DNA from: Hymenopus coronatus
Taxonomy: Eukaryota; Arthropoda; Insecta; Mantodea; Hymenopodidae
Length of the DNA: 64,000 bases
NCBI GenBank assembly: GCA_030762935.1
Contig: CM060891.1
Coordinates: 2,433,001 to 2,497,000 of the forward strand
Reading direction: 5' to 3'
This document shows positions 24,401 to 38,600 of this stretch, one piece after another. How positions within the stretch are numbered: position 1 is the first letter of the stretch; every line of letters starts with the position of its first letter. The position numbers and the translations under genes are program-made. A model generated the notes under the pieces. The model was not told where the DNA came from. It saw only the letters and a program-made list of their open reading frames with translations, and searched no databases.

Positions 24401-27400
24401 GAAAATCAAAATTTTCGAAAAAGATTCCATGTAAAGGGTAGTTCGGGGTGGGGGGATTTTTCTCAAAATCTTCGTGTCGCATCCCTGGAAGATATTGAAC
24501 TTAAATACCAAGTTTGGTATTTTACCCACTTTTGGTTTTTTAGTTATCGTGTTCACAGACACACACATACACACGTACTTTTTTCTGTAAATGCTTTTTT
24601 TTTTTTTTTTTTTTTTGGATCCAGGGGACCCTAAAACATATATTTCCGGTGAAATCTCGGTATCGAATTTTTGGGTGCAATACAACGCCGTCTGTATACA
24701 TTATGTACAAAAATGAAATGGCCTGTTATTTATGGATGCTCTTTAACTGCTTTGGTTTTCAGCGTCCCATTCTATATTGGGCGTGAAAGATCGCTTAATT
24801 TTGCTCAGAGGCCTCTCTTATCAGGCTTGAGGTTCTTTTACGTCCCGTAAATCTACGACACGGGACCCACAGCTTTACTTTCCTTCCGAAGAAAGCCATG
24901 CTAAGGATTTTTACGCCCGAAAAAATCCATCGTCCTCCGCCGGGTTTGAACCCACGACCTTGGGTATATGAAGTTAGCATGATAACCATTACACCACGGA
25001 GGGCGACATTATGTACATAGTACTTGTAGAGAAAGTAAAACAGATTAGTTTATTTATTAAGGGAGTTAGGGCATGGAGTACAATAGGTGCTAGAGAAGGC
25101 TCCATTCACACCACTTTCTGCAATAAACTAGTCTCACAAAAGCTCTCTACTTGATGCTAATCAAGATCAGCATTGTCTTATTACTTGCTTCCCTGTAAGT
25201 AGAAGAGGGTGTTGAAATTCCTTTCTCTTCGCATGACCAGAAGAAAAAGAGCGAATAACGTCTTCATATTTGAGGAAAGTATACCTAAACATTGGACAGT
25301 TTAAAGCAATAACAAGGAATGTTTCGGAAATTAGGTAGGTAGATATTTGACATAGATAAGTTGCGTGTTTTAGGGCCAGTTGTACGAACTCGGAATAAAT
25401 CCTGGGATAGTTATTCTTGGAATACACTATTCATGGTATAAATGTGGTGACGAGTTGTACGATGCAATTTTATTCCTTAGATATCTATTCGACTGTTTGT
25501 AGATTTAAAACTAATGTTGGCTATGCTGCGAGTCATTCGTGGCCAACTTGATACGTAATTACTGCTTTATTCTGCTGAAAACTTCATTGTTTTCTCAATC
25601 AGCTGTTCCTAAACTATGTATTATTTCTTATTTTAACTACTTACGGTACTATGAAATCATTATGAATGTTCATAAGCGTGTTCGGATGTAGAATTGCTAT
25701 ACATTTTACAAAACATAAACAACGTATGACTTCTTGCGATAGGTTAGGAGTATGGGAATATAACCTTACCGTATGTGCAAAGTTGTATCTTGTGCTGATA
25801 TATGACATCTTTCCGTTTCGGTGATCAAAACGTACTTAGCCTCATTTCTGTATTTTATTTATTAAAATACTTAGTAAGTGAATTTTGAAAATTACATTTT
25901 AGTGTTGCCAATGCCACTATCAACTTAAGATATGTATAATTGAATCGTTGCACCAAGATAAATAGAAAACAGTTTGCTATATAAGTATTATTAACCAACA
26001 GAAATATTAGTAGTTATGTCGAATAGTACATTAAACCGTTCCCATTACAGTTCGCACTTTGCTGTTGACAATATTTAATACAACAGCTAGAAATTGTCAA
26101 CCAAACCAATAAAACCGAGAACATTATATTTTAGGGAAAATATTCTCTATTCAATAAAAATTGTCTCTAATGTGTTAAACCTACTGCATATAATACGAAA
26201 AATTATGAATTTATTGTAAAATAATGTATTTAGATTTACGAGCTCTGATGGCGTCTTTTATCTGGGCATCTCCTCCCTACATCACAAAGCTTGTAGTGTT
26301 ATAGTTTTTAAACTTGTACATAACTTCCAAAATCTGATTGTAGTACAGAATGTCGCTAACATTAATACTTGTTTTTATTAAAATTTGGACATCTATTACC
26401 AACACGTGCTTCACTTGGTCATGGTATAGATGGAGTACAGCAGGGTACTCCATCTACACCATGACCAAGTGAAGCACGTGTTGGAAATAGATGTCCAGAT
26501 TTTAATAAAATTGACAGCTCCACTGTATGTAATGGCTTTTTTAACATTTTAAAATTAATACTTGTGGTTAACTTATGTTTTGAAGCATATTGCCGTAGAA
26601 GTAACCTATCTTTTGTATTTCGTCAATAAAACGTAACCTCACTCTTTACAACGTTATGCATTGTGCTGGTGAATTGCTGCACTACACTATTTTATACTTA
26701 TCTTGGGTTGGATTAAATTTAATTGTTTCCATAAAATAGAGGTATTTTGATGATAATATTGTAGGTAGATTTTACTTTTTTATAAATGAAACTTTATTTT
26801 AACTATCTTCTTGTCATATTTATCTTATAACCATCAAGTTGTCTGTGTGATATCATTTCTCAACTTTAATTTCATTATAGCCGTGTTCATTTATCAGAGT
26901 ATCTCTACAAAATATTGTATTTAGGTACAATATGTCCTTTAAAGAAATGAATCGTTTATATCGGTCAAATATGGGTCAAAATTGTGCCGAGTACCCAAGC
27001 GGCCATTTTCCTTTTTATACTCTATTCTCGGAATATGGGCTTATCCCTGCAAGGAATCACGGAATAAGTTATTCCCTTGATAGTCTCTATTCCGTTGTCG
27101 TACAACACAATTTTGCACATAACCATGGAATAACGACTAACAGAGGTTTATTCCAGGTTCGTACAACTGGCCCTTAACGAGTTTGTCTATCTCTCACAGA
27201 TTACCAATTATACAAGGCACTGAACATGAAGATATACATTTCATTTGTCATGAAACATTGGTATTTTAATCAGAATCATTAGAACTGTTTTGGAAAAAAA
27301 TAAAAATCTTGGAATAAGGGTTCACGTAAAGGATAGTTTGAAATGGAGGATTTTGTTAAAAACCTTCGAGTGGAATCCTGATATTGAACTCATTTACCAA

Positions 27401-29576
27401 GTTGGCACTTTGGTGGTTAACCCATTTTCCTTTTTCAGTTATGTCGCACACACATCTCTTTTGAGCTGCTTTCCAACTAGAGAGCCTCAATGCATAAGAA
27501 TATCTCTTGTGAAATCTCGAAATATATTTTTTATATGGAATGCGATTCTTATTTCCCCTATTTGATGCGTCTATTTACAATGAGAAGAAGTGGTGCCACT
27601 CCCCATTTTCCTACAGAAATGCAAGAATCCTTCTCCGCGCGCAATATTTGACAAAACTATTTCCAACTCTGGTCTGCAAGAACCCCAACAGTTTCAAGCA
27701 AATATTTCCATCTGTTTTTCTTGGTCATATCTGTACAAAACGGACACATACACTGAAAGTGGTTTTTACTTTCTCTATACGCACTATGTACATAATGTAT
27801 AGAGAAAGTATTCCACTCCACCCAAAAATTCCATACCGAGATTTTACCGGAAATATATGTTTTAGGGACCCCTTTATCTAAAAACAGCATTTTCGGGAAA
27901 AGGTCCGTGTGTGTGGTGTGTCTGTGAGCACGATAACTCAAAAACGAAAAATCGGTAAAATACCAAACTTGGTATTTAAGTTTAGTATCTTCCAGGGATG
28001 CGACACGAAGATTTTGAGAAAAATCCCCAACTACCTTTAGCATGGAACATTTCTCGAAAATTTTTATTTTCTCAAAAATGGCTCTAACGATTTTGATTAA
28101 AATTTCGTATAGTAAAGATATTTACCTGACAAATAACATGTATATCTTGAATTTTCCGGGAATAGCCTCTGAAGAGTAGTTTATTCTGGATGAATTTTAC
28201 TGAATTTTGAATAGCTACCGTAAGAGATGTACAAAAACTTACTACACAAAAAAGTAGAGCACGTTAAAACACAATATATGTTATATACATTTTTTTTTTT
28301 TCGTGGAGTTCGTCGTTTTTGAGACATTTCTTATTTTTGGTTTCTGCTATGAAAAATTATACTTTTCATAAGTTGTCATCTAATATAGGTTGGCGTTTGT
28401 CTGCTCTGTACATGATGATGGCCTTCGGAATGACTGCGCTACGGAATCAGTTTATGTTGTTCACCTTAAGCCAAGCAAAAAGTCGTGCTATACACGTTTG
28501 TGCAGTGTTTTGGAGTTCACGAACCTTGTGAATTATTATGCTGACGATTCTCTTATCTTCATTATCACACACGCTCACTTTGTAGAACCAAGTGTCTTTT
28601 AAAATTTCCTGTGCATTTGTTTTATGCAGGAAATAATTGGATAGCATTGGCTTATTTTGGGAAGTGGTGCTAAACGTTTGAGTTTTTAAATAGGTTCGTA
28701 ATACGACAAAGCTTGTTTAATTTTGTAGCATTTTCAACCCAAAATAAATTTTCTATAAGTGTCCTCAAGCACTTACACTAAAGTAGCTAACACTACATTC
28801 ACGGTTTGTGAATTGTTTGAAATTGTATCGCTACTGCTGTTGGTACGGACAAATGCCATTGCTACTGGACTAAGTGCAGGTCCACTGCCATATGACGGTG
28901 GTAGTGGTTTGATCAGAGCTGCCAAACGAGAGAAATATCGTTTCTTTAATAATGACCCACTAATAAGAATAGAGTAGTCCAACACTAAATTCTTGAAGCA
29001 TATCTAGCTGGCCTTATAATTCCTAATAAACTTATCGAAACTGGACATAAGTCAAAATCGATTGATCGAATTGCAGTCTACCAGGAAATTAGTTACCTAT
29101 TTCTGTCCGTGAGGCGCGGTGAAAAGCATTGTTCACTTGAAGCAATTTACAAAGCATTAGTTAAATGTAAGTATTCTCTCTTTGGAATTGTGTAACCTGT
29201 TTCCTCATTCGCCAGGCCGGGCTTCAAATATCTAGTTATATGACAGACATTTTGTTCGGAGGTGAACAAGCCAAGCTGGACAACTGACAGTCGCTGTTTC
29301 AAATTGCGAGATAGAGCCCAAGGGTGTTGAGGGTTTACGTAACTTTTCAAGTTGTTACAGCCGAACAGAAGGTAAGCATGCAATAAAACAAAAGAGACGA
29401 CACTAAGAGACACAAGGAGGAAGGACAGTACCCGGGGCACCTGCTGCTCGCACGGCGACACAACACAGCCCATCACCAGCTCCCGAATGATACTGTAACC
29501 TATCAGGTGATCTTGCACAGCCAGCTTTCAGCAGTCCGGGGCGACCTACAGCAAACACACAGCTTCAGCATGAATA

Positions 29577-29618
<42 letters not shown>

Positions 29619-32600
29619 ATGCTAACACGTCTGGAGGCGTGTGTACACGATACCTATCCTCTGTTGAACTTGTTCTAACACTTCTGAGATATAACACCTC
29701 TGGATGCTGTTCCTAGCGAGTACTAGCTCTGGGTGATGTCGCCTCTGGATGGTGCTCCTAGCGAGCACTAGCTATGGGCGGGGTCGCCTCTGGATAGTGA
29801 GGTGAATACTAGCTCTGGATGGTGTACCTAGCGAATATTAGCTCTGGGTGGCGTCACCTCTGGATGGTGCAGCGAGTACTGCTCTTGGTGGCGTCGCCTC
29901 TGGATGGTGTAGCGAATACTAGCTCTGGGTGATGTCGCCTCTGGATGGTGTTCCTAGCGAGCACTAGCTATGGGCGGGGTCGCCTCTGGATAGTGAGGCG
30001 AATACTAGCTCTGGATGGTGTACCTAGCGAATATTAGCTCTGGGTGGCGTCACCTCTGGATAGTGTAGCGAATAATAGCTCTGGGTAGCGTCGCCTCTGG
30101 ATGGTGCAGCGAGTACTGCTCTTGGTGGCGTCGCCTCTGGATGGTGTCGGGAATATTAGCTCTGGGTGGCATCTCTGGATGGTGTCGGGAATATTGGCTC
30201 TGGGTGGCATCTCTGGATGGTGTCGGGAATATTGGCTCTGCGTGGCATCTCTGGATGGTGTTGAGAATACTAGTCGCGAATGCTTTCATCTAGGTGGCGT
30301 CTCTAGATGAGCGCGAAGGCTATTATCAAGGTGGCGTCTCAAGACGATATCACGGAAGCTATTATCTAGGTGGCGTCTCTGGATGGTGTCACGGAAGCTA
30401 TTATCAAGGTGGCGTCTCAAGACGATGTCACGGAAGATATTATCTAGGCGGCGTCTCTGGATGATGTCACGGAAGATATTATCTAGGTGGCGTCTCTGGA
30501 TGATGTCACGGAAGATATTATCTAGGCGGCGTCTCTGGATGATGTCACGGAAGATATTATCTAGGCGGCGTCTCTGGATGATGTCACGGAAGATATTATC
30601 TAGGTGGCGTCTCTGGACGATATCACGGAAGCTATTATCTAGGTGGCGTCTCTGGACGATATCACGGAAGATATTATCTAGGCGGCGTCTCTGGATGATG
30701 TCACGGAAGATATTATCTAGGTGGCGTCTCAAGACGATGTCACGGAAGATATTATCTAGGTGGCGTCTCTGGACGATATCACGGAAGATATTATCTAGGC
30801 GGCGTCTCTGGATGATGTCACGGAAGATATTATCTAGGTGGCGTCTCAAGACGATGTCACGGAAGATATTATCTATGTGGTGTCTCTGGATGATGTCACG
30901 GAAGATATTATCTAGGCGGCGTCTCTGGATGATGTCACGGAAGATATTATCTAGGCGGCGTCTCTGGATGATGTCACGGAAGATATTATCTATGTGGTGT
31001 CTCTGGATGATGTCACGGAAGATATTATCTAGGTGGCGTCTCTGGATGATGTCACGGAAGCTATTATCTAGGTGGCGTCTCTGGACGATGTCACGGAAGC
31101 TATTATCTAGGTGATGTCTCTGGATGACGTCACGGAAGCTATTATCTAGGTGATGTCTCTGGACGATGTCACGGAAGCTATTATCTAGATGAGGTCTCTG
31201 GGTGGTGTCGGTGGTGTCTCTGGATAGTGTCGGTGATGTCTCTGGGTGGTGTCGGTGGTGTCTCTGGATGGTGTCGGTGGTATCTCTGGATGGTGTCGGT
31301 GGTATCTCTGGATGGTGTCTCTGGATGGTGTCGGTGCTGTCTCTGGATAGTGTCGGTGGTGTCTCTGGATGGTGTCTCTGGGTGGTGTCTCTGGATGGTG
31401 TCTCTGGGTGGTGTCTCTGGGTGGTGTCTCTGGGTGGTGTCTCTGGGTGGTGTCGGTGGTGTCTCTGGGTGGTGTCGGTGGTGTCTCTGGATGGTGTCGG
31501 TGGTATCTCTGGATGGTGTCGGTGGTATCTCTGGGTGGTGTGTCTGGATGGTGTCGGAGGTGTCTCTGGATGGTGTCTCTGGGTGGTGTCTCTGGGTGGT
31601 GTCTCTGGGTGGTGTCGGTGGTGTCTCTGGATGGTGTCGGTGGTGTCTCTGGATGGTGTCGGTGGTGACTCTGGGTGGTGTCTCTGGATGGTGTCAGTGC
31701 TGTCTCTGGATAATGTCGGTGGTGTTTCTGGATGGTGTCGGAGGTGTCTCTGGATGGTGTCGGTGGTGTCTCTGGATGGTGTCGGTGGTGTCTCTGGGTG
31801 GTGTCTCTGGGTGGTGTCTCTGAATGGTGTCTCTGGATGGTGTCTCTGGATGGTGTCGGTGGTGTGTCTGGGAGGTGTCTCTGGATGGTGTCGGAGATTC
31901 TCTGGGTGGTGTCTCTGGGGGGTGTCTTTGGTGTCTCTGGGTGGTGTCGGTGGTGTCTCTGGATGGTGTCGGTGGTGTCTCTGGATGGTGTCGGTGGTGT
32001 CTCTGGGGGGTGTCGGTGGTGTCTCTGGATGGTGTCGGTGGTGTCTCTGGGTGGTGTCTCTGGATGGTGTCGGTGGTGTCTCTGGATGGTGTCGGTGGTG
32101 TCTCTGTATGGTGTCGGTGGTGTGTCTGGATGGTGTCTCTGGATGGTGTCGGCGGTGTGTCTGGATGGTGTCGGTGGTGTGTCTGGGTGGTGTCTCTGGA
32201 CGGTGTCGGTGGTGTGTCTGGGTGGTGTCTCTGGACGGTGTCGGTGGTGTGTCTGGGTGGTGTCTCTGGACGGTGTCGGTGGTGTGTCTGGGTGGTGTCT
32301 CTGGATGGTGTCGGTGGTGTCTCTGGATGGTGTCGGTGGTGTCTCTGGATGGTGTCGGTGGTGTGTCTGTATGGTGTCGGTGGTGTGTCTGGATGGTGTC
32401 GGTGGTGTCTCTGGATGGTGTCGGTGGTGTGTCTGTATGGTGTCGGTGGTGTGTCTGTATGGTGTCGGTGGTGTCTCTGGATGGTGTCGGTGGTGTCTCT
32501 GGATGGTGTCGGTGGTGTCTCTGGATGGTGTCGGTGGTGTGTCTGGATGGTGTCGGTGGTGTGTCTGGATGGTGTCTCTGGATGGTGTCGGCGGTGTGTC

Positions 32601-35600
32601 TGGATGGTGTCGGTGGTGTGTCTGGGTGGTGTCTCTGGACGGTGTCGGTGGGTCACGATTGAACTGGTGTCTAGTCATCGGATTATATATGTCGTCCTCC
32701 GTGGTGTAATGGTTCCCATGCTGACTTCATATACCCAAGGTCGCGGGTTCAAACCCGGCGGAGTACGATGGATTTTTTCGGGCGTAAAAATCCTTAGCAT
32801 GGCTTCCTTCGGAAGGGAAGTAAAGCCGTGGGTCCCGTGTCGTAGATTTATGCACATAAAAGAACCTCAAGCCTGATAGAGAGGCCTCTGAGCAAAATTA
32901 AGCGATCTTTCACACCCAATATAGAATGGACGCTGAGAACCAAAGCAGTTAAAGAGCGTTCATAGATAACACGTCATTTCATCGGATTATATTATTGGGA
33001 AAGTCTGAGGTAGCTACACGACAACGGAATTTTATTATTTCCACTAATGACCAAGTTTATTGCTTTAGAAACTACAAAAAACTTGTGAACAAAATTCTTT
33101 TGCCGCGTTGGTTTTTTTCCACACCAAGTTATACCGACTAGCGTTAGAAAATATCTAATACTGCGACAGGAAAATGCTTCAAGTTAACATTAAAACGTCT
33201 ATTGTAGAATATTTTTGTGGTTTCCTGTTAAAATGAATTAGGAGATGCGGAAGATTGGATAAAGAGCGCGCGCGCGCGATATTCAGATGTTTGTATTGAA
33301 ATGCCACAATAACTTGACTTGCCTAGGTGCACACGATTCTCGAGGGAGAAATTCCCGTTAAATGTCAGCAGTCGTTTGTCAGCATGCCAAGTCGCGCCAT
33401 TGTCCTGCCACACAATGACTTTAATCTGTACGCGACACGGGGGAGAAGCACCCCAGACCACGCCCTGCCCTGCGAGTGGTGGGGTCTGCGCAGTCGCACG
33501 CCGCTCGCCCCACCCTCCACAGCTACAAAATATAGATAACGTCATAGAAAAGAGTGATTTAAATGTTTGCGGTGCAGCAAATTGAGAAACTGAACCTCAC
33601 TCAGGCTCGCTGCGCTGCATTTACCTTGTGGTATACATCCTCTATTGTCTTAAATTGCCATTAATTCCCGCCATTGTCTACGTTCAAGCACACGCAAAAG
33701 TTTTAAACTGAAATACTTTAATAACTTTGACTATTGAACTATAATATAATAATCTAGATATTTTTGAAATAACTATTGGTAATTGTAGTATTACAATATA
33801 AACTTCTGCACGTTGAGGGACTAGTTTGTTAAAACAGTATCCTAGGAAACCGTTAGTTAAATGTCCGAAGTAAGGAGAGGTATTCAATGTCTTTTTGGCA
33901 ATTTGAGAAAATTAAACGTTTCCTGTAGGTGAGGTAAGAGCCCAATTTCTACAATCCTTGTTAAAGAGAAATATGCCCATGTGACTAGGGGCTAAATCCT
34001 TTTGTCTTGACAGGAAAATGCATAGCGTTCAGCACTGCCTTTATTTAACCAAATAATTCTAGTAAGCTGTTCATGTCGTGAACTAGATTGTTGTTATGGT
34101 AACCATTTTCAACAACGCAAACTGGTATAACAAGTCACTGTTGCAGTTTTCTTGTCGCAACTCATACTTAACCTAAAGTTGTACACGAGGGAAACAATAT
34201 ACTGAACATTTCTTAAGAATGATGACGTCATTTATAAAGTGGTTTGTAACACGTTTTGTTTACTTTATACGGAAAAAAACAGAAGCTTTTGTAATAGAAA
34301 AGTATCAATTAATGACCTGCTTTTGTAACGGAAGAAGACAAATGAGCACATAGCGCTATACAGAGCATAGAAACATAGACATGTACAGAACAGAAGTTTG
34401 CAGTGTGGGGACAAAAATGAGCACAGGGAGATTTATATAAAATCTCAAGAAAATATTAACATCGAAAATTAAAAATTAACAATTCTTTTTTTAATGAAAA
34501 ACCTCAAATTTTAAATTTTCTACCTCATTGTAGGTAGAGGAATTGTTGTATAGGTCCCAGAAATTCAGCGAAATGCACGTTTTGAAATCCATTCAATCTG
34601 TAGGTAAGTCTGCGAACAACGTAACTCAAACACAATAAATGCGAAACTTTGAGTTTAAAGATAGCATTTTTTGAGGATAGGTAAACCGCGAAGAATTTAA
34701 AAAAATCTCCCTAAACTCAACTACTCTTTTCGTTTTGTTATTTTCTTAAAATTGTTAACAATTTGATTAAAATAGCATATGTTTAGGATATTTGCATGAC
34801 AAAATGTATATCTCGAATTTTCTATGAAGAGTATGTGAAGTTTTCTGAATTACTTGTGCATCCTTTTGTAAACCGCAAGGGAGAGACGAAAAAGTAGATT
34901 TGGGTTAAACACAGCCACCAGCATGTTTGTGACAAGAACCATTTCCGAACTATTCGTTATTACTTTGCATTTTCAACTATATATAACTTGAAGTCCAGTC
35001 TGATAGGTTATGGTAAGAACAAGGTAGCTATTCGGCAACATTCCGATAGGACTCAAGTAGTTATTCGGCCAATACTCCGGTAGGAATCAGGCAGTTATTC
35101 GGCCAATACTCCGGTAGGAACCAGGTAGCTATTCGGCCAATATTCCGGCAGGAACCAGGTAGCTATTCGGCCAATATTCCGGCAGGAACCAGGTAGCTAT
35201 TCGGCCAATATTCCGGCAGGAACTAGGTAGCTATTCGGCCAATATTCCGGTAGGAACCAGGTAGCTATTCGGCCAATATTCCGGTAGGAACCAGGCAGTT
35301 ATTCGGCCAATACTCCGGTAGGAACCAGGTAGCTGTTCGGCCAATATTCCGGCAGGAACTAGGTAGCTATTCGGCCAATATTCCGGTAGGAACCAGGTAG
35401 CTATTCGGCCAATATTCCGGTAGGAACCAGGCAGTTATTCGGCCAATACTCCGGTAGGAACCAGGTAGCTATTCGGCTAACATTCGAGTAGGAACCGGGC
35501 AACATATCTCGCATCAAACAGCATGCGCTAATAGAATAACAAAGGCAACTTTACAGAGAAAGTTGCTCAGATTTTTTATTCGTATATAGAAGAAGAGAAG

Positions 35601-38600
35601 AATAACTTGGAGAGATGTAAGAAGTTTGGTAAAGCAAGAGGCACTTAGATAGTAGGTATATCATTAGAAGGTATGTGAGCAAAAACCAACCAATGTATTT
35701 TCTGGTGTTGAGACAAATTTTATACCTTCACACGACTTTCTCTACCAACATTTGAACTTATATGCTATGTTACTTTTTTTTTTTTTTTTGGTAGTGTTTA
35801 ACGCCCGCTTTAACTACTTACGGCACCGCAGGCGGTGATACTGATGATACATGAATGATGGAGCACCGGTGGAGTGCAATGGCCGGGGAAACCAGAGAAA
35901 AGCCACCCCAGCGCCGCTTTGTCCACCACAAATCTCACATGCGGTCGCTTGGGATCGAACCCCGGCCGTCTAGGTGAGAGGCGAGTATGCTGTGTTACGA
36001 TATAGTATTCCTAGCAATGCATCTGTGCTTAGTTCCAAACTTTGATACCGTGAGAGAGTGTAATATTGGATGTTAGGTCCTACAATGTGTTCCATTCACA
36101 CGACTTTCTCTACATCTCTGCAACAAATTATTGTTAGAAAGCTTATACTTCTATTTACTTTATGCTAATCGAGAAACAATTAGCAGAAATAATCTTATTA
36201 CTTGCTTCCTTGTAAGTAGAAGCGAAATAAGGGAGTAGCATAGGTTAAAGTGATAGTCAAAAGCTGGTTGCTATGTGACTGAAGTTCCTTTGTTTGTATG
36301 GACAGGTGTTGACAAATTCCTGTATGAGAAAAGTATAAGTTTTTCAAAGCTGAAAGTAAAAACAAGGAATATCTCATAAACGATCAACTCCACGAAAAAA
36401 TGTATAGGTATAACATAATTTGTGTGTTTTAAAGTGCTCTACATTTTTTGTGTGGTAAGTTTTTGTCCATCTCTTACGGATTAGCAGTTATGCAAAATTC
36501 CGTAAAATTCATACAGAATTCCAGTCTTCAGAGGCTATTCCCAGAAAATTCAAGATATACATTTTATTTGTCAGGTAAATATCTTTAATATACGATATTT
36601 TAATAAAAATCGTTAGAGCTATTTTTAAGAAAATCAAAATTTTCGAAAAAAAGTTGCATGTACAGGATAGTTTGGGGTGGGGGAATTTTTTTCAAAATCT
36701 TCGTCTGACATTCCTTGAAGATCCAAGTTTGGTATTTTACTGACTTGAGCTATCTTGCTTGGAGGGGTTGGCAGCACGCAGATTTAATAACGAAGAGAAG
36801 CTTTCAGTGAATTAATCCCCTGCTGAAACACGATATGATGCAGTTCCACTCCGCTAGTCACATAGGGGGCGCTATTTATTGTCAGCAGCCCATTTTCACA
36901 TATGGTGCTAATCGTGATAAACACAAACTAAAGCCGTAGGAGTAAACAAATGAGAAGAAAGATGTCTTCAAGTGGCTTAACCCGGAATATCTCGAAAACT
37001 GTGTCCTTTAATGGTTAGGGTTCACCACTTATGTAAAAGTCATCCAGAATGAAGAGGTCTTCAGAGGCTATTCTCAGAAAATCCAACATATACATTTTAT
37101 TTGTCATGTAAATATTTTTAATATACGATATTTTATTGAAAATCAATACAGCCATTTTTCAGAAGATCAAAAATTTCTCAACAACACCTCTTCATTCTGG
37201 ATGAGTTTTGTACAACTGGTAAACCGTAAGAGATACACACAAAAAAAGTCACATGAATTTCTCTACATCTCTGTAACAAATTATTGTTAAACAGCATATT
37301 CTTCTATCTTCATGCTAATCAAGATAAACATTAACAGGAATTGTCTTATTACTTGCTTCCTTGTAAGTAGAAGGCAATATACTAGGATAAAGTGATAGTC
37401 AGATGTTTTAAAAGCTGGTTGCTATGGAACTGAAATTCTTTCTTTGTGTGGACAGAAGTTGACAAGTTCCGGAAAGAAGAAATGTATAAGTATTTAAACT
37501 GAAATTAATAGCAAGGAATATCTAAAAAACAATCAATTCCACGAAAAAAAATGTATATGGCATAAATTGTGTATTTTAATGAGATGTACATTTTTTGTGT
37601 AGTAAAAATGTTGCCTATCTCTTACAGTTTACTAGTTATACAACATTCAGCAAAATTCATCCAGAATAAAGTGGTCTTCAGAAACTATTCTCAGAAAATT
37701 GAAGATATACATTATATTTTTGATGGAAATGGCCTTAATACGTGGTATTTTAAACAATCCTTAGAGCCATTTTTTGAGAAAAAAAATTCGAAAATGTTTC
37801 CATGTAAAAGGTAGTTTGGGGTAGGGGCTTTTCTTGAAAATGTTCGAGTCACATCCTTGGAAGATACAAAACTTAAATACCAAGTTTGGTATTTAACGGA
37901 CTTTTCATTTTTGAGCCCTGCTGTTGACAGATACATTTTTGGGGGGGGGGACTCAGAGGGTCCTAAAACGTGCAATTGCGATATTGAATTTTTGAGTCGA
38001 GTGTCTAAAGCAAGTAAACGTTGAGGTGAGTTTCGTGATGTGTCTAATGCCGATCATTGAATGTGCCATTTCAAAATGTTCCGCACAAAGCAATTAGCGT
38101 TCAAATTTTATACAGATACACGTAAAACTCTAAATGAGCGATTTTTCTTTGTCTCTTAATTACAATGTTTAAACAAACACACTAAATTTAGTGAAAAGAG
38201 TTTTTTTTTTCCTTACAAACTAAAACATCAATAAAAATCTGTTTCGATGGTTTGTCAAAGCAACATTTTAAATTGATCATCGTGTGCCATTTTTGTTTAC
38301 CATCAAACTCGTGAATAACTTGAAAATCACTGCAGATATTGCAAAGAAAATTTGGTGTGTTACTTGCAATGTAAAAACAAAAAATAGAATTTGGGTATCT
38401 ATCTTTACAAGAGCTTTTTTTTTTAGAACAAATCCCGTTATTTGCTAATACTTTTCTAAAATCGGAAGTGATTTTTTCTATCTCGATAGAGCAACAAGCG
38501 TTTTGGAGAATGAGCAAGGAAGTGATATGAGTGTAAGGTTTTTAGAAAACTCTTTCTGTGTTCCATTCACACCACTTTCTCTACATCTCTGCAACAAATT

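Larger units (their letters stand above)
25090..27540 (-). mobile_element. Family A copy split by the Harbinger-like element
   Basis: The left portion runs 25090-25372 and the right portion resumes at 27174 with TTAACGAGTTTGTCTATCTC, the family sequence that follows GTGTT. Only this copy carries the 1.8-kb insertion, so the order of events is readable. Confidence 0.7.

Noticed and set aside
24950..25005. tRNA genes (A and B boxes)
   Set aside because: The boxes are SINE heads; no cloverleaf acceptor stem closes and the sequence runs into a SINE body with target duplications.
31185..32709. Very long open frames on both strands (up to 497 codons)
   Set aside because: They follow from 13- and 22-bp tandem units lacking stop codons in any frame; the peptides are low-complexity and all six frames are open.
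35020..35500. CRISPR-like regular direct repeats
   Set aside because: The 34-bp units are directly adjacent with no unique spacers, in a eukaryotic intron; the same applies to the other arrays.
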